6,991 nt of DNA from Polaromonas sp. UBA5171. GTDB taxonomy: Bacteria > Pseudomonadota > Gammaproteobacteria > Burkholderiales > Burkholderiaceae_C. The position numbers and the translations under genes were made by a program. Numbering within the stretch: position 1 is the stretch's first letter; every line of letters starts with the position of its first letter. Shown here in pieces: positions 1-6,540 of the stretch. Location: assembly GCA_002413395.1 (NCBI GenBank), contig DHWX01000131.1, positions 1-6,991 of the forward strand, written 5' to 3'. The notes beneath the pieces were generated by a model. That model did no database searches. It had not been told where the DNA came from and saw only the letters and a list, made by a program, of their open reading frames with translations.

Positions 1-222
1 AAATAAATTTTGAAGTTTTTTTTCTGCTTTTCCCGGTGCCTTGCGGCGCTCACCCGTCTCAAGCAGAGCCTGTGATCATATCACCTATTTCGATGACTGC
101 CAAAACCTTTCAAGCCAGCCGTTCGTTACCTGAGTGTCTGCACACCTCCACGGCGACCGCTCGCGTTCCAGATCAAGCGAGGACGGCGCCTAGGGCGTCT
201 CTGCACAAGTGATCGCAGCCAC
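1..222. other. Left flank without recognisable gene
   Basis: I see no credible coding region here. The first 30 bases are AT-rich with a run of eight T, and the DNA then turns GC-rich. A short perfect inverted repeat (GTGAT, three-base spacer, ATCAC) sits at 72-84; it could be an operator half-site pair but nothing else supports that. The last part, about 190-222, may be the decayed N-terminal coding end of the IS3-family OrfA that becomes readable at 223, but the similarity is too weak to assign. No clear left inverted repeat of that element was found. Confidence 0.5.
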
Positions 223-481
223 CGGGGCGAATACCCATCGCCATGGGCTGCCGTTGAATCCATTGCGCCCAAGATCGGCTGCGTACCCCAGACTTTGCTG
301 GAATGGGTCAAGCGCGACGAGGTCGACAGCGGCCAGCGTGATGGCTTGACCACCTCCGAGCGTGAGCGCATCAAGGCCCTGGAATGCGAGGTCAAGGAAC
401 TGCATCGGGCCAACGAGATCCTCAAGACAGCCAGCGCGTTTTTTTGCCCAGGCGGAGCTCGACCGCCGACTCAAGTCCTGA
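223..481 (+). pseudogene. IS3-family OrfA fragment, N-terminus lost
   Basis: Translation from 223 gives HRGEYPSPWAAVESIAPKIG, then a helix-turn-helix-like segment, followed by a leucine-zipper-like stretch (ERERIKALECEVKELHRANE) typical of IS3 OrfA proteins. No start codon or the usual first 30 or so residues precede it in frame. The family normally ends with a segment like SAFFAQAELDRRLKS; here a seven-T run (439-445) shifts the frame so the reading passes the ancestral stop at 479-481 and continues in the OrfB frame. This could be a one-base insertion in the relic or the natural slippery tract used for programmed -1 frameshifting. Its role was DNA binding for transposition; it is non-functional as it stands. 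Confidence 0.8.
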
Positions 482-851
482 AGGCTTACATTGACCAATA
501 CCGGGGGTGCCTACCTTGGTGCACCACTCGGACAGAGGCTCGCAGTACGTCTCCATCCGGTACACCGAGCGACTGGCCGAAACCGGCATAGAACCCTCGG
601 TGGGCAATCGTGGCGACAGCGATGACAACGCCTTGGCCGAGACAATCAACGAGCTGTACAAGGCCGAGTTGATCCACCGCCGGGGCCCTTGGAAAACCAG
701 GGTGACCGTGGAACTGGCCACCCTGCAATGGGTGCACTGGTTCAACCACCACCGACTGCTGGGGCCCATCGGATATATTCCACCGGCCGAAGCTGAGGCA
801 AACTACTATCGGCAACTTGCCGAGAAGACCAATTCCGAGGTCTCAACTTAA
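475..851 (+). pseudogene. IS3-family OrfB (DDE transposase), middle deleted
   Basis: The frame starts with VLKAYIDQYRG (475-507), the usual beginning of this OrfB type, then jumps within a GGGGG run at 503-507 to another frame that reads PTLVHHSDRGSQYVS and continues to the stop at 849-851. The join removes roughly 160-180 residues and shifts the frame. The catalytic glutamate segment (DDNALAETINELYKAE, about 625-670) and the WFNHHRLL tail remain, but the first two aspartates of the DDE triad lay in the deleted part, so it is catalytically dead. The last 110 or so codons remain open, which suggests a fairly recent loss or simply few mutations since. Confidence 0.88.
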
Positions 852-873
852 ACCAACTGGCATCCACGAAACC

Positions 874-892
874 CGGAGCGATTCAGGCTCCG
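874..892 (+). other. Small hairpin across the IS3 right end
   Basis: CGGAGC (874-879) and GCTCCG (887-892) can pair with a seven-base loop. The stem is formed half by the IS terminus, which ends about 885, and half by the flanking DNA, and is followed by CTTTGT rather than a true T-run. It could weakly terminate read-through from the IS or be coincidental. Confidence 0.25.
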
Positions 893-894
893 CT

Positions 895-925
895 TTGTAC
901 CAAGTAGCCCCGTCACCCGGATAAT
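895..925 (+). promoter_or_regulatory. Possible promoter for uup
   Basis: GATAAT at 920-925 matches the -10 consensus at five of six positions. The best upstream partner is TTGTAC at 895-900, a poor -35 with a long 19-base spacer. Transcription would begin near 932, only a few bases before the ATG at 936, so the transcript would be leaderless or nearly so, which fits the lack of a Shine-Dalgarno motif before that ATG. Based on motif only. Confidence 0.28.
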
Positions 926-935
926 CCATGTACTT

Positions 936-2864
936 ATGGCACTTATTACCCTTTTGGACGCTCAACTCGCTTTTGGGCACGTCGCCCTGCTGGACCACGC
1001 AGATTTTTCACTCGAAACCAATCAGCGCATCGGCCTGATCGGCCGCAACGGAACCGGCAAATCCTCTTTGCTAAAAATCCTCGCGGGCCTTGAAAAACCC
1101 GACGACGGCACCCTGCAGTTGCAACAAAACCTGCGTATCGCCTACGTGCCACAAGAGCCCAGCCTCGACCCGCACGCTACTGTTTTTATAGCTGCCAGCG
1201 CAGGATTGGCAAGAACCAAGCACGTGGTAGAACAATATTTGGCGGCTGACGAGCACACCGATCTGGACGCTCTGCAGTCCGAGATCGAGGCGCTGGACGG
1301 CTGGAACTGGGAACAGCGCGTCGAAGAAACACTGCACCGCCTGCACTTGGACAAGGACGCCATCGTCGGCTCGCTTTCGGGCGGTAACAAAAAACGCGTG
1401 GCGTTGGCGCAAGCGCTGGTTGCCAAGCCCGATGTACTGCTGCTCGACGAACCGACCAACCACCTGGATCTTGACTCGATTGCCTGGCTGGAGGATCTGC
1501 TGGTCAACTTCAACGGTAGCATCATCGCCATTACCCATGACCGGGCCTTTCTGGACCAGGTGGCGACCGTCATCGTCGAGCTGGATCGCGGCAAGCTGCG
1601 CAGCTACCCCGGCAACTTTGCGCAGTATCTGATCCAGAAGGAAGAGCAGATGGCGCAGGAAGCCGTCATCAACGCCAAGGCCGACAAGCTATTGGCGCAG
1701 GAAGAGGTGTGGATACGCAAAGGCGTGGAAGCGCGCCGCACCCGTAGCGTGGCGCGCATTGGCCGACTCGAGGCCTTGCGTGACAACCGTGCCGCGCGGC
1801 GCGATGCCGTGGGACGCGTGAATCTGGACGTCTCCAGCGGCGACAAAAGCGGCAAGATCGTAGCCGAGCTCACCAACGTAACGAAGAGCTTTGGCCACCC
1901 GGGTGCCGAAAAAATCATTGTCAACAATTTCAGCGGCACGCTGCTGCGCGGCGACAAGGTCGGGCTGCTCGGTCCCAATGGCGCGGGTAAAACCACGCTG
2001 CTCAAGCTCATCCTCGGCGAGTTGCAGCCCGATGTGACCACCCCGCCCGGAAAGATCCGCTTGGGCACCAACCTGCAGGTGGCTTACTTTGACCAGATGC
2101 GCGACGCGCTGGACCTCGACACAACGCTGGAGAACTTCATCAGCCCGGGCAGCGAATGGGTCGAGATCAACGGCCTGAAGAAACACGTCAAGAGCTATCT
2201 GACCGACTTCCTATTCTCGCCCGCGCGCGCCAACTCGCCAGTCCGCTCGCTGTCCGGCGGCGAGCGCAACCGCCTGCTGCTGGCGCGCCTGTTCGCACGG
2301 CCAGCCAACGTGCTGGTGCTTGACGAGCCGACCAACGACTTGGACATCGACACGCTGGAGCTGCTGGAAGACCTGCTGCAAAACTACGAAGGCACCGTGT
2401 TTCTGGTCAGCCACGACCGGCGCTTCCTTGACAACGTAGTCACCAGCACCATCGCCTATGAAGGCACCCCCGAAAACCCGGGTTTCTGGCGCGAGTACGA
2501 AGGTGGCGTGACGGACTGGCTCACCCAATCCAAGCGGGCCGCGCAAATTGCCGGCGGAGGCAAGACCCCAACAGCCGGATCCAGCCCCAAGAGTTCAACA
2601 AAAACAAACCCTGAGCTCAGCAAGGACGGGCGTGAGCCACCACCAAAAAAGAAACTTAGCTACAAGGAACAGCGTGAGCTCGACAGCCTCCCGGCGCTGA
2701 TCCAGCAACTCGAATCGCAGCAAAAGGCGATCGGGCAAGAACTGTTTGACGGCTCGCTGTACACCACCAACGCCAAACGCGCAGCCGAACTCAACGCCCG
2801 CAATACCAAAATCGAGGAAGAACTGATGGCGATGCTGCAGCGATGGGAAATCCTGTCATCCTGA
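936..2864 (+). CDS. uup: ABC-F family ATPase, Uup type
   Basis: This is a complete soluble protein of 642 residues with two ABC ATPase domains and no membrane segment. Domain 1 has Walker A GRNGTGKS (36-43), signature LSGGN (147-151), Walker B ending in D171-E172 and switch histidine H201. A charged helical linker follows (about 232-300). Domain 2 has GPNGAGKT (346-353), LSGGE (439-443), D463-E464 and H493. The C-terminus has a low-complexity Ser/Lys/Pro tether (about 540-572) and a coiled-coil tail (about 573-642) opening with KKKLSYKEQRELDSLP, the hallmark of Uup over EttA, which lacks this tail. Known E. coli Uup binds branched DNA through that tail, limits precise excision of transposons and, as an ABC-F protein, acts at the ribosome. 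The ATG at 936 is the only sensible start; an ATG at 928 is out of frame. No Shine-Dalgarno motif is evident. It is followed by a 108 bp gap and appears to be transcribed alone. Confidence 0.95.
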   Translation: MALITLLDAQLAFGHVALLDHADFSLETNQRIGLIGRNGTGKSSLLKILAGLEKPDDGTLQLQQNLRIAYVPQEPSLDPHATVFIAASAGLARTKHVVEQYLAADEHTDLDALQSEIEALDGWNWEQRVEETLHRLHLDKDAIVGSLSGGNKKRVALAQALVAKPDVLLLDEPTNHLDLDSIAWLEDLLVNFNGSIIAITHDRAFLDQVATVIVELDRGKLRSYPGNFAQYLIQKEEQMAQEAVINAKADKLLAQEEVWIRKGVEARRTRSVARIGRLEALRDNRAARRDAVGRVNLDVSSGDKSGKIVAELTNVTKSFGHPGAEKIIVNNFSGTLLRGDKVGLLGPNGAGKTTLLKLILGELQPDVTTPPGKIRLGTNLQVAYFDQMRDALDLDTTLENFISPGSEWVEINGLKKHVKSYLTDFLFSPARANSPVRSLSGGERNRLLLARLFARPANVLVLDEPTNDLDIDTLELLEDLLQNYEGTVFLVSHDRRFLDNVVTSTIAYEGTPENPGFWREYEGGVTDWLTQSKRAAQIAGGGKTPTAGSSPKSSTKTNPELSKDGREPPPKKKLSYKEQRELDSLPALIQQLESQQKAIGQELFDGSLYTTNAKRAAELNARNTKIEEELMAMLQRWEILSS

Positions 2865-2972
2865 ATGGTCATCACTGGGATTCCTGGCTGTCTTGACAAG
2901 CCATGCGCCTACAAAAAGAAACACCAGATCAGCCGGGGTTTAACTGGTCATAAGCATTTGGCATAGGTTAAA

Positions 2973-4709
2973 GTGACTTGCATCATGACCCCTCCAGCCG
3001 CGTTGTACCCAGCCTCTTTTTTCGCCGTGCCGGCTGTCCCTCGATCAGGCAGCCTCAAGTGGCTGTACCTGCTGCTCCTCAGCTTCTGGATCACCGGCTG
3101 TGCATCCTTGCCCAGCGGAGTTGAACGGCCTGTTTCCACAGCTTTGGCCAACCCCGCAGAGACCCGGCTGGGCCAGATTGTGGCCGACCGCGCCGCCAAG
3201 GCGAGCACCCGCAACGACTCAGGCTTTGCACTCGTGCGCAGTGCCGAGCTGGCTTTTACCAGCCGCATGACGCTGATCAAGGCCGCGCAAAAAACGCTGG
3301 ACATCCAGTACTACGCTATTTTTGCCGACGATACCACCGAACGTCTATTTGATGCCCTGCGTGAGGCCGCCAACCGGGGCGTGCGCATTCGTATTCTGCT
3401 GGATGACTTCAACACCACCGGCAAAAACGTCCAAGTGCTCAAACTGGCCTTTGAAAAAAATATCGAACTGCGCCTGTTCAACCCACTGCCCGGAGGACGC
3501 GGATCAATGTTTTTGCGAATTCTGAGCAACCTCAAGGACGTGGCCCGCATGCAGCGGCGCATGCACAACAAAATTTTTGCGGCCGACAATGCGGTGGCCA
3601 TTGTTGGGGGCCGCAATCTGGGCGAAACCTACTTCGGCCAGAGCGAAGGCACCAACTTTGTCGATATCGACCTGCTGGCTTCTGGCCGCATCGTGCGCGA
3701 CTTGTCGCGCAGCTTTGACCAGTACTGGAACAGCCCTCTGGCCTACCCGGTGCAATCGCTGATGACCGAAGAAGAAATTAAAGCCCTCAAGCCCCCAACC
3801 CAAGCGGCCACGACCAACGCCCAAGCCAGCATTTCGGAAAACTCCGTCATGCAGGCCAGCGCCCCACAGACGGCAACCAATGCGGCCAACCCAACAACCA
3901 CAGAGCGCACCATCACCTCGCCCAATGGCATCATCACCACGCTCCCGGCATTGCCCGACTTCACCCGTCTGGGCCTGCTGACTTGGACCTGGGCACCCTC
4001 CGTGATGCTGGTGGATAAACCTTCCAAAATTTCCGCCGATGCCGACAGCGTGGGCGAATCGCAAGATACCGCCGTCGATGGCCTGCTGCAACTCATGTCG
4101 CAAGCTAAAACCGAGCTGCTGATCGTCTCGCCCTACTTCGTGCCCGGCGAGCGCATGATGAGCCAGTTTGCCGCGCTTCGGCAGCGCGGCGTGCGTGTTC
4201 GCGTGTTGACCAATTCGCTGGCCTCCAACGACGCCATCGCCGCGCATGTGGGATACGCCCGTTACCGCGAAGCGCTGCTGGCCATGGGCGTTGAACTGTA
4301 CGAAATGCGCGCCGAACAAAAGGGTTCCCTTAGAGGCTTCGGTTCGGTGGGCGGCTCTAACAGTGACAGCCTCGGCGCCTCGCGCGCCAGCCTGCACGCC
4401 AAGGTGGTGGTGATTGACGGCCGCCTGTTGATGGTAGGTTCGATGAACCTCGATTTGCGCTCCAAATTGCAAAACAGCGAAGTCGCCATTGTCATCCGCA
4501 ACCGCGCCTTGTCGGCGGAAGCCACCCACATGATTGAGCCCACACTGGCAAGGGGTGCCTGGCGCGTCGAGTTGGTGGACGGCCAACTGGTCTGGCGCGC
4601 GCCGCAGGATTCCGGGCTGGAGGACTCAAGCACGGAGCCGAATACCAGCCTGGGCCGGAGGCTGCTGCTCCAGCTGATCGAGCCGTTTGCGCCGGACGAG
4701 ATGCTTTGA
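2973..4709 (+). CDS. Two-HKD phospholipase D lipoprotein, ClsC-like cardiolipin synthase
   Basis: The 578-residue protein probably makes cardiolipin by phosphatidyl transfer. Known E. coli ClsC joins phosphatidylethanolamine and phosphatidylglycerol. A hydrophobic segment (30-40) ends in lipobox ITGC with C43 as lipidation site; alanine follows the cysteine, so outer-membrane sorting is likely. HKD motif 1 is H198-K200-D205 followed by GGRN; motif 2 is H475-K477-D482 followed by GSMNLD. IQYYAIFADDTTERL (111-125) and LLDDFNTTG (142-150) are typical of this subfamily. Residues about 265-325 between the halves are Ala/Thr/Asn-rich and look like an insertion; E. coli ClsC is 473 residues. The start is uncertain: GTG at 2973 has AGG five bases upstream, ATG at 2985 is four codons later, and GTG near 3029 would give a more ordinary 25-residue signal peptide. 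No ymdB-type partner gene is next to it, unlike in E. coli. Confidence 0.9.
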   Translation: MTCIMTPPAALYPASFFAVPAVPRSGSLKWLYLLLLSFWITGCASLPSGVERPVSTALANPAETRLGQIVADRAAKASTRNDSGFALVRSAELAFTSRMTLIKAAQKTLDIQYYAIFADDTTERLFDALREAANRGVRIRILLDDFNTTGKNVQVLKLAFEKNIELRLFNPLPGGRGSMFLRILSNLKDVARMQRRMHNKIFAADNAVAIVGGRNLGETYFGQSEGTNFVDIDLLASGRIVRDLSRSFDQYWNSPLAYPVQSLMTEEEIKALKPPTQAATTNAQASISENSVMQASAPQTATNAANPTTTERTITSPNGIITTLPALPDFTRLGLLTWTWAPSVMLVDKPSKISADADSVGESQDTAVDGLLQLMSQAKTELLIVSPYFVPGERMMSQFAALRQRGVRVRVLTNSLASNDAIAAHVGYARYREALLAMGVELYEMRAEQKGSLRGFGSVGGSNSDSLGASRASLHAKVVVIDGRLLMVGSMNLDLRSKLQNSEVAIVIRNRALSAEATHMIEPTLARGAWRVELVDGQLVWRAPQDSGLEDSSTEPNTSLGRRLLLQLIEPFAPDEML

Positions 4710-4748
4710 ACGCTGAACAGATGTGTTAAACAAAGAATGCGCAAATTG

Positions 4749-4764
4749 CACGGCAAGAACCGTG
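4749..4764. other. Hairpin between two convergent genes
   Basis: CACGG and CCGTG pair across a six-base loop in the 92 bp gap between the convergent phospholipase and methyltransferase genes. Flanking T-A and G-T pairs can lengthen the stem slightly. Position favours a shared transcription end, but neither strand has a T-run after the stem, so it is not a canonical intrinsic terminator. Confidence 0.3.
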
Positions 4765-4801
4765 TAGGCACTAAACGTTTGGACGCCCGCTCACCTGAGG
4801 G

Positions 4802-5422
4802 TTATGCCCCAGCCTCATGAGAGGTACGTGGTTTCTGGGCGATGACTGTGGCAAAGGCCTTGTTGCGTCCTCCCGGAGCCTCGAAATCGCTAAACTCGGA
4901 GTGAAGAATGTTCCACCCGGAAAAGCGGGACTCCAGCTCACCGCGGGAAAACAGGCAATAGCTGTTGGCGTGGAACATGTCGAGGTAGCTGGTACCGTCC
5001 ATCAGGACGTTGACAACAGCGATGCCGCCCTCCCGGACATGGGCCTGCAGATTCTCCAGTGCCTTTAACGCGGTTGGGCAGTCGAAGAACATCAGTAGGC
5101 CAATGGAAACCACCGCATCAAAGTCTTCGCCGAAATCATGATTTCGAAGATCTGCCAGAACCGCCTGCACCGGCAGCGCCTCGGCGACTGCGCGTTGCTG
5201 GATATGCGCGATTGCCGCTGGGCTGGCGTCGAGCGCGAGAACAGAACAGCCGCGTTCGGCCGCTGCAAAGGCAAGGTTGCCCAAACCGCAACCATAGTCC
5301 AACACCCGGCCGTGCAAGTGCGGCAGAGCAGCCAGCTCAAACGGATTGAGCCGGAAATCGCGATCTCGCACCTGCCGTTGAAACTGCGCGTCAAAAAACT
5401 TGACGCTATCGTTAGCACTCAT
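4802..5422 (-). CDS. TehB-like SAM-dependent methyltransferase
   Basis: The 206-residue soluble protein has a class I (Rossmann) methyltransferase fold. Motif I is VLDYGCGLGN (40-49), the acidic residue ending strand 2 is D65 (LALDASPAAI), motif III-like D91 is in VLADLRNHDF, and motif IV is FDAVVSIGLLMFF (101-113). The order of this last motif, an EGGIAVVNVLMDGTSY strand (131-146), a FSRGELESRF segment (158-167) and a KAFATVIAQK end (188-197) matches the layout of TehB, which methylates tellurite or selenite in other bacteria. I infer family from this layout; the true substrate is unknown and no tehA is nearby. The ATG at 5420-5422 is preceded by GAGG seven bases upstream, a good ribosome site. 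A possible 35-codon ORF ends 9 bp before the start, so translational coupling is possible. It converges on the phospholipase gene. Confidence 0.85.
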   Translation of the reverse strand: MSANDSVKFFDAQFQRQVRDRDFRLNPFELAALPHLHGRVLDYGCGLGNLAFAAAERGCSVLALDASPAAIAHIQQRAVAEALPVQAVLADLRNHDFGEDFDAVVSIGLLMFFDCPTALKALENLQAHVREGGIAVVNVLMDGTSYLDMFHANSYCLFSRGELESRFSGWNILHSEFSDFEAPGGRNKAFATVIAQKPRTSHEAGA

Positions 5423-5431
5423 AAGTCAGCC

Positions 5432-5539
5432 TCAGCGGGTAAAGTGGGGCATGACCTGAACCGCAGGCGGCATTGCCGCCCGCTTGACAACAAGCTGGTC
5501 TCTTCGTGGTTTGCGGACCTTCGTCGTGGTTGTTGCCAT
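5432..5539 (-). CDS. Possible 35-residue basic small protein or leader ORF upstream of the methyltransferase
   Basis: An ATG at 5537-5539 opens a frame of 35 codons ending in TGA at 5432-5434, nine bases before the methyltransferase start. AAGG lies five bases before the ATG. The product starts MATTTTKVRKPRRDQLVVKR, is rich in Lys/Arg, and ends in HFTR; I recognise no family. The stop lies right beside the GAGG of the next gene, so ribosomes finishing here could help initiation there. The same frame runs open further upstream to the IS3 relic, so chance is a real alternative. A perfect palindrome (5466-5480) lies inside it. Confidence 0.38.
   Translation of the reverse strand: MATTTTKVRKPRRDQLVVKRAAMPPAVQVMPHFTR
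5466..5480. repeat. Perfect 7 bp inverted repeat
   Basis: GGCGGCA and TGCCGCC flank one central T, about 45-60 bases upstream of the methyltransferase start. Its symmetry and place could suit an operator or mRNA hairpin, but it also falls within the possible small ORF and in GC-rich DNA where such repeats arise easily. Confidence 0.3.
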
Positions 5540-5591
5540 GCGCGCCTTGTTGAGGATTAAAGACGGCTTACATAGACGGACTGGACTCATC

Positions 5592-5713
5592 TGGTAATCC
5601 CCACTGATCTGAGAAGTAGAAGGGTTATGCAGCCATGACCAGATGCTGCTTTGGGATGAAACCGCCAGGGCCATATTTGGGTGGTCGTGATTGTAGGACC
5701 ACAACCGTTGACG
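5592..5713 (-). mobile_element. 3' end of a second IS3-family element
   Basis: TGGTAATCCCCA at 5592-5603 is an IS3-type terminal repeat, read inward, and 21 bases beyond it begins the stop codon of a minus-strand transposase tail. Everything 5' of roughly 5713 in the element's own direction is gone; from there the sequence becomes an IS66 transposase tail on the other strand. This is a different element from the one at 223-885: its terminus and transposase tail differ. Confidence 0.75.
5625..5713 (-). pseudogene. IS3-family OrfB C-terminal fragment with a frameshift
   Basis: Read on the minus strand, the frame gives RQRLWSYNHDHPNMAL down to 5666, then, after a one-base deletion at 5664-5665, GFIPKQHLVMAA and a TAA at 5625-5627. 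The motif W-x-YNH-x-x-PNMALGG-x-x-P-x-Q-x-L-x-MAA is the standard C-terminus of one IS3-family transposase group. Only about 29 codons of some 280 remain. The single lost G is inferred from the expected double glycine. Non-functional. Confidence 0.8.
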
Positions 5714-5810
5714 CAGTGCGCTCTACCTGAAGGACGTTCTCACGCGACTGCCCACCCAGCGGGCCAGCCAAATTGAGGAACTCTTGCCGCATCGTTGGCA
5801 GTCAACTTGA
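5712..5810 (+). pseudogene. C-terminal tail of an IS66-family transposase (TnpC)
   Basis: Thirty codons from 5718 read ALYLKDVLTRLPTQRASQIE, followed by ELLPHRWQST and TGA at 5808-5810. The pattern YLKDVLxRLPTxxASxIEELLPHRW is the well-known extreme C-terminus of IS66-family transposases (the IS66 C-terminal element). A TGA lies in frame at 5709-5711, so nothing upstream belongs to the gene; the intact protein is around 500 residues. It abuts the IS3 relic, whose transposase tail runs the opposite way. The catalytic core is absent, so it is inactive. The remaining 30 residues are unbroken. Confidence 0.85.
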
Positions 5811-5829
5811 GTGAGAGGCTCCTCTGCTG

Positions 5830-6540
5830 TCAATGAAGATTGGCAGCAGCCCCACAACACTTCTTAAACTTCTTGCCACTGCCGCAAGGGCATGGCTCGT
5901 TGCGTCCCACCTTGACCTGCAAAGTCTTGGCTACCTCACGCTCATAGACTGCCCGACGGTACGGCAACCAGTGCTCGTACATGGCTACGACCGCTTCAGG
6001 GATTTGAAGGGCGAGCTTGCTTCTCATCGCGGGTGTCTTGGTCAAGGCATCCTGATCAGGTCCAAAGTCATCTTCCCCCAGTAAGCCAATCGGCCGATAC
6101 CAAGCCTGCCCCTGTGGGGATTCCAATAACGGCAACCACTCACGCTCGCACAACTTCACGCCCTCAGAAAAGCCGTGTGCCCAACCCTCTGCATCGTCAT
6201 ACTCTTTACCCCGAAACTCACGCGTGCACCATAGCGGATAAATCTCCCGTGGTTGCTCCTCAAGTCCGGCGATGATGCTGTTGAAAAGACGCATGACCAG
6301 TTCCAGGATGCGGTTGAGCTTCTCGATACTTTCCATTGGCGGCATCATGCTATTGCCTTCGCCCCATATCCCCGGCATCCACTGTCGTGGCATCAATGTG
6401 ATTGGGCCAATTGCAATTGCATGGAGATACCCATCAAGGGTGTCCATGGTCATGGACTCATCGCAATCCACCTCAAAGAGCAGGAAGTTATCGAGCTCGC
6501 TCAGTTCGTCATCTGACAAGGGACTAAACGCGCTGTTCAT
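5830..6540 (-). CDS. UPF0149/YecA-type protein with C-terminal SEC-C zinc motif
   Basis: The 236-residue protein has an acidic N-terminus and a helical UPF0149-type body (about 8-200), with a segment DTLDGYLHAIAIGP (33-46) that is characteristic of this family. The C-terminus is a SEC-C motif, RNEPCPCGSGKKFKKCCG (213-230), with zinc ligands C217, C219, C228 and C229. In SecA the same motif binds SecB and ribosomes; in stand-alone UPF0149 proteins the role is not established. No membrane or signal segment is seen. The ATG at 6540 is the only start: the frame upstream meets TGA nine codons before and has no other start codon. No good Shine-Dalgarno motif is visible. The gene is intact, while on its left, 20 bp away and convergent, is an IS66 transposase tail, and on its right, 87 bp away, an IS66-like terminus; it may be cargo of that element. 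Confidence 0.88.
   Translation of the reverse strand: MNSAFSPLSDDELSELDNFLLFEVDCDESMTMDTLDGYLHAIAIGPITLMPRQWMPGIWGEGNSMMPPMESIEKLNRILELVMRLFNSIIAGLEEQPREIYPLWCTREFRGKEYDDAEGWAHGFSEGVKLCEREWLPLLESPQGQAWYRPIGLLGEDDFGPDQDALTKTPAMRSKLALQIPEAVVAMYEHWLPYRRAVYEREVAKTLQVKVGRNEPCPCGSGKKFKKCCGAAANLH

Larger units (their letters stand above)
223..885 (+). mobile_element. Relic of an IS3-family insertion sequence, internally deleted
   Basis: The segment carries the remains of the two overlapping transposase frames of an IS3-family element, OrfA followed by OrfB. The right end is recognisable: 34 bases after the OrfB stop the sequence reaches CGGAGCGATTCA, whose reverse complement starts TGAATCGCTCCGGG, a normal style of IS3-family terminal repeat. 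The left terminal repeat and the start of OrfA are not recognisable, and OrfB is missing its middle, so the element cannot transpose by itself. It ends 50 bp before the uup start codon. The family is clear from the protein tails; the subgroup and exact left boundary are not. Confidence 0.85.

Noticed and set aside
72..84. GTGATCATATCAC as a CRP/FNR-type operator
   Set aside because: The spacing is five or fewer bases rather than six, and no promoter or gene start is next to it.
125..145. TGAGTGTCTGCACACCTCC as the left terminal repeat of the first IS3 relic
   Set aside because: It shares only the first few bases with the reverse complement of the right end, so the left boundary is left undefined.
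1071..2186. Several 110-165 codon antisense frames across the uup gene
   Set aside because: They mirror codon bias of the ABC-F gene, show no recognisable domains and have no ribosome sites.
2893..2898. A consensus TTGACA before the phospholipase gene
   Set aside because: No acceptable -10 hexamer occurs at 15-19 bases from it, so I did not call a promoter.
3504..4586. A 360-codon open frame antisense to the phospholipase gene
   Set aside because: It lies wholly opposite a well-supported gene with both catalytic motifs, its product is His/Gly/Gln-rich without any domain, and such long antisense frames are common in GC-rich coding DNA.
5138..5560. A 140-codon plus-strand frame over the methyltransferase start
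   Set aside because: Most of it is the complement of conserved methyltransferase motifs, and the rest shows no protein-like pattern.
5814..5825. AGAGG-CT-CCTCT inverted repeat between the TnpC tail and SEC-C gene, as a terminator
   Set aside because: The loop is too small, the stem short, and there is no T-run on either strand.
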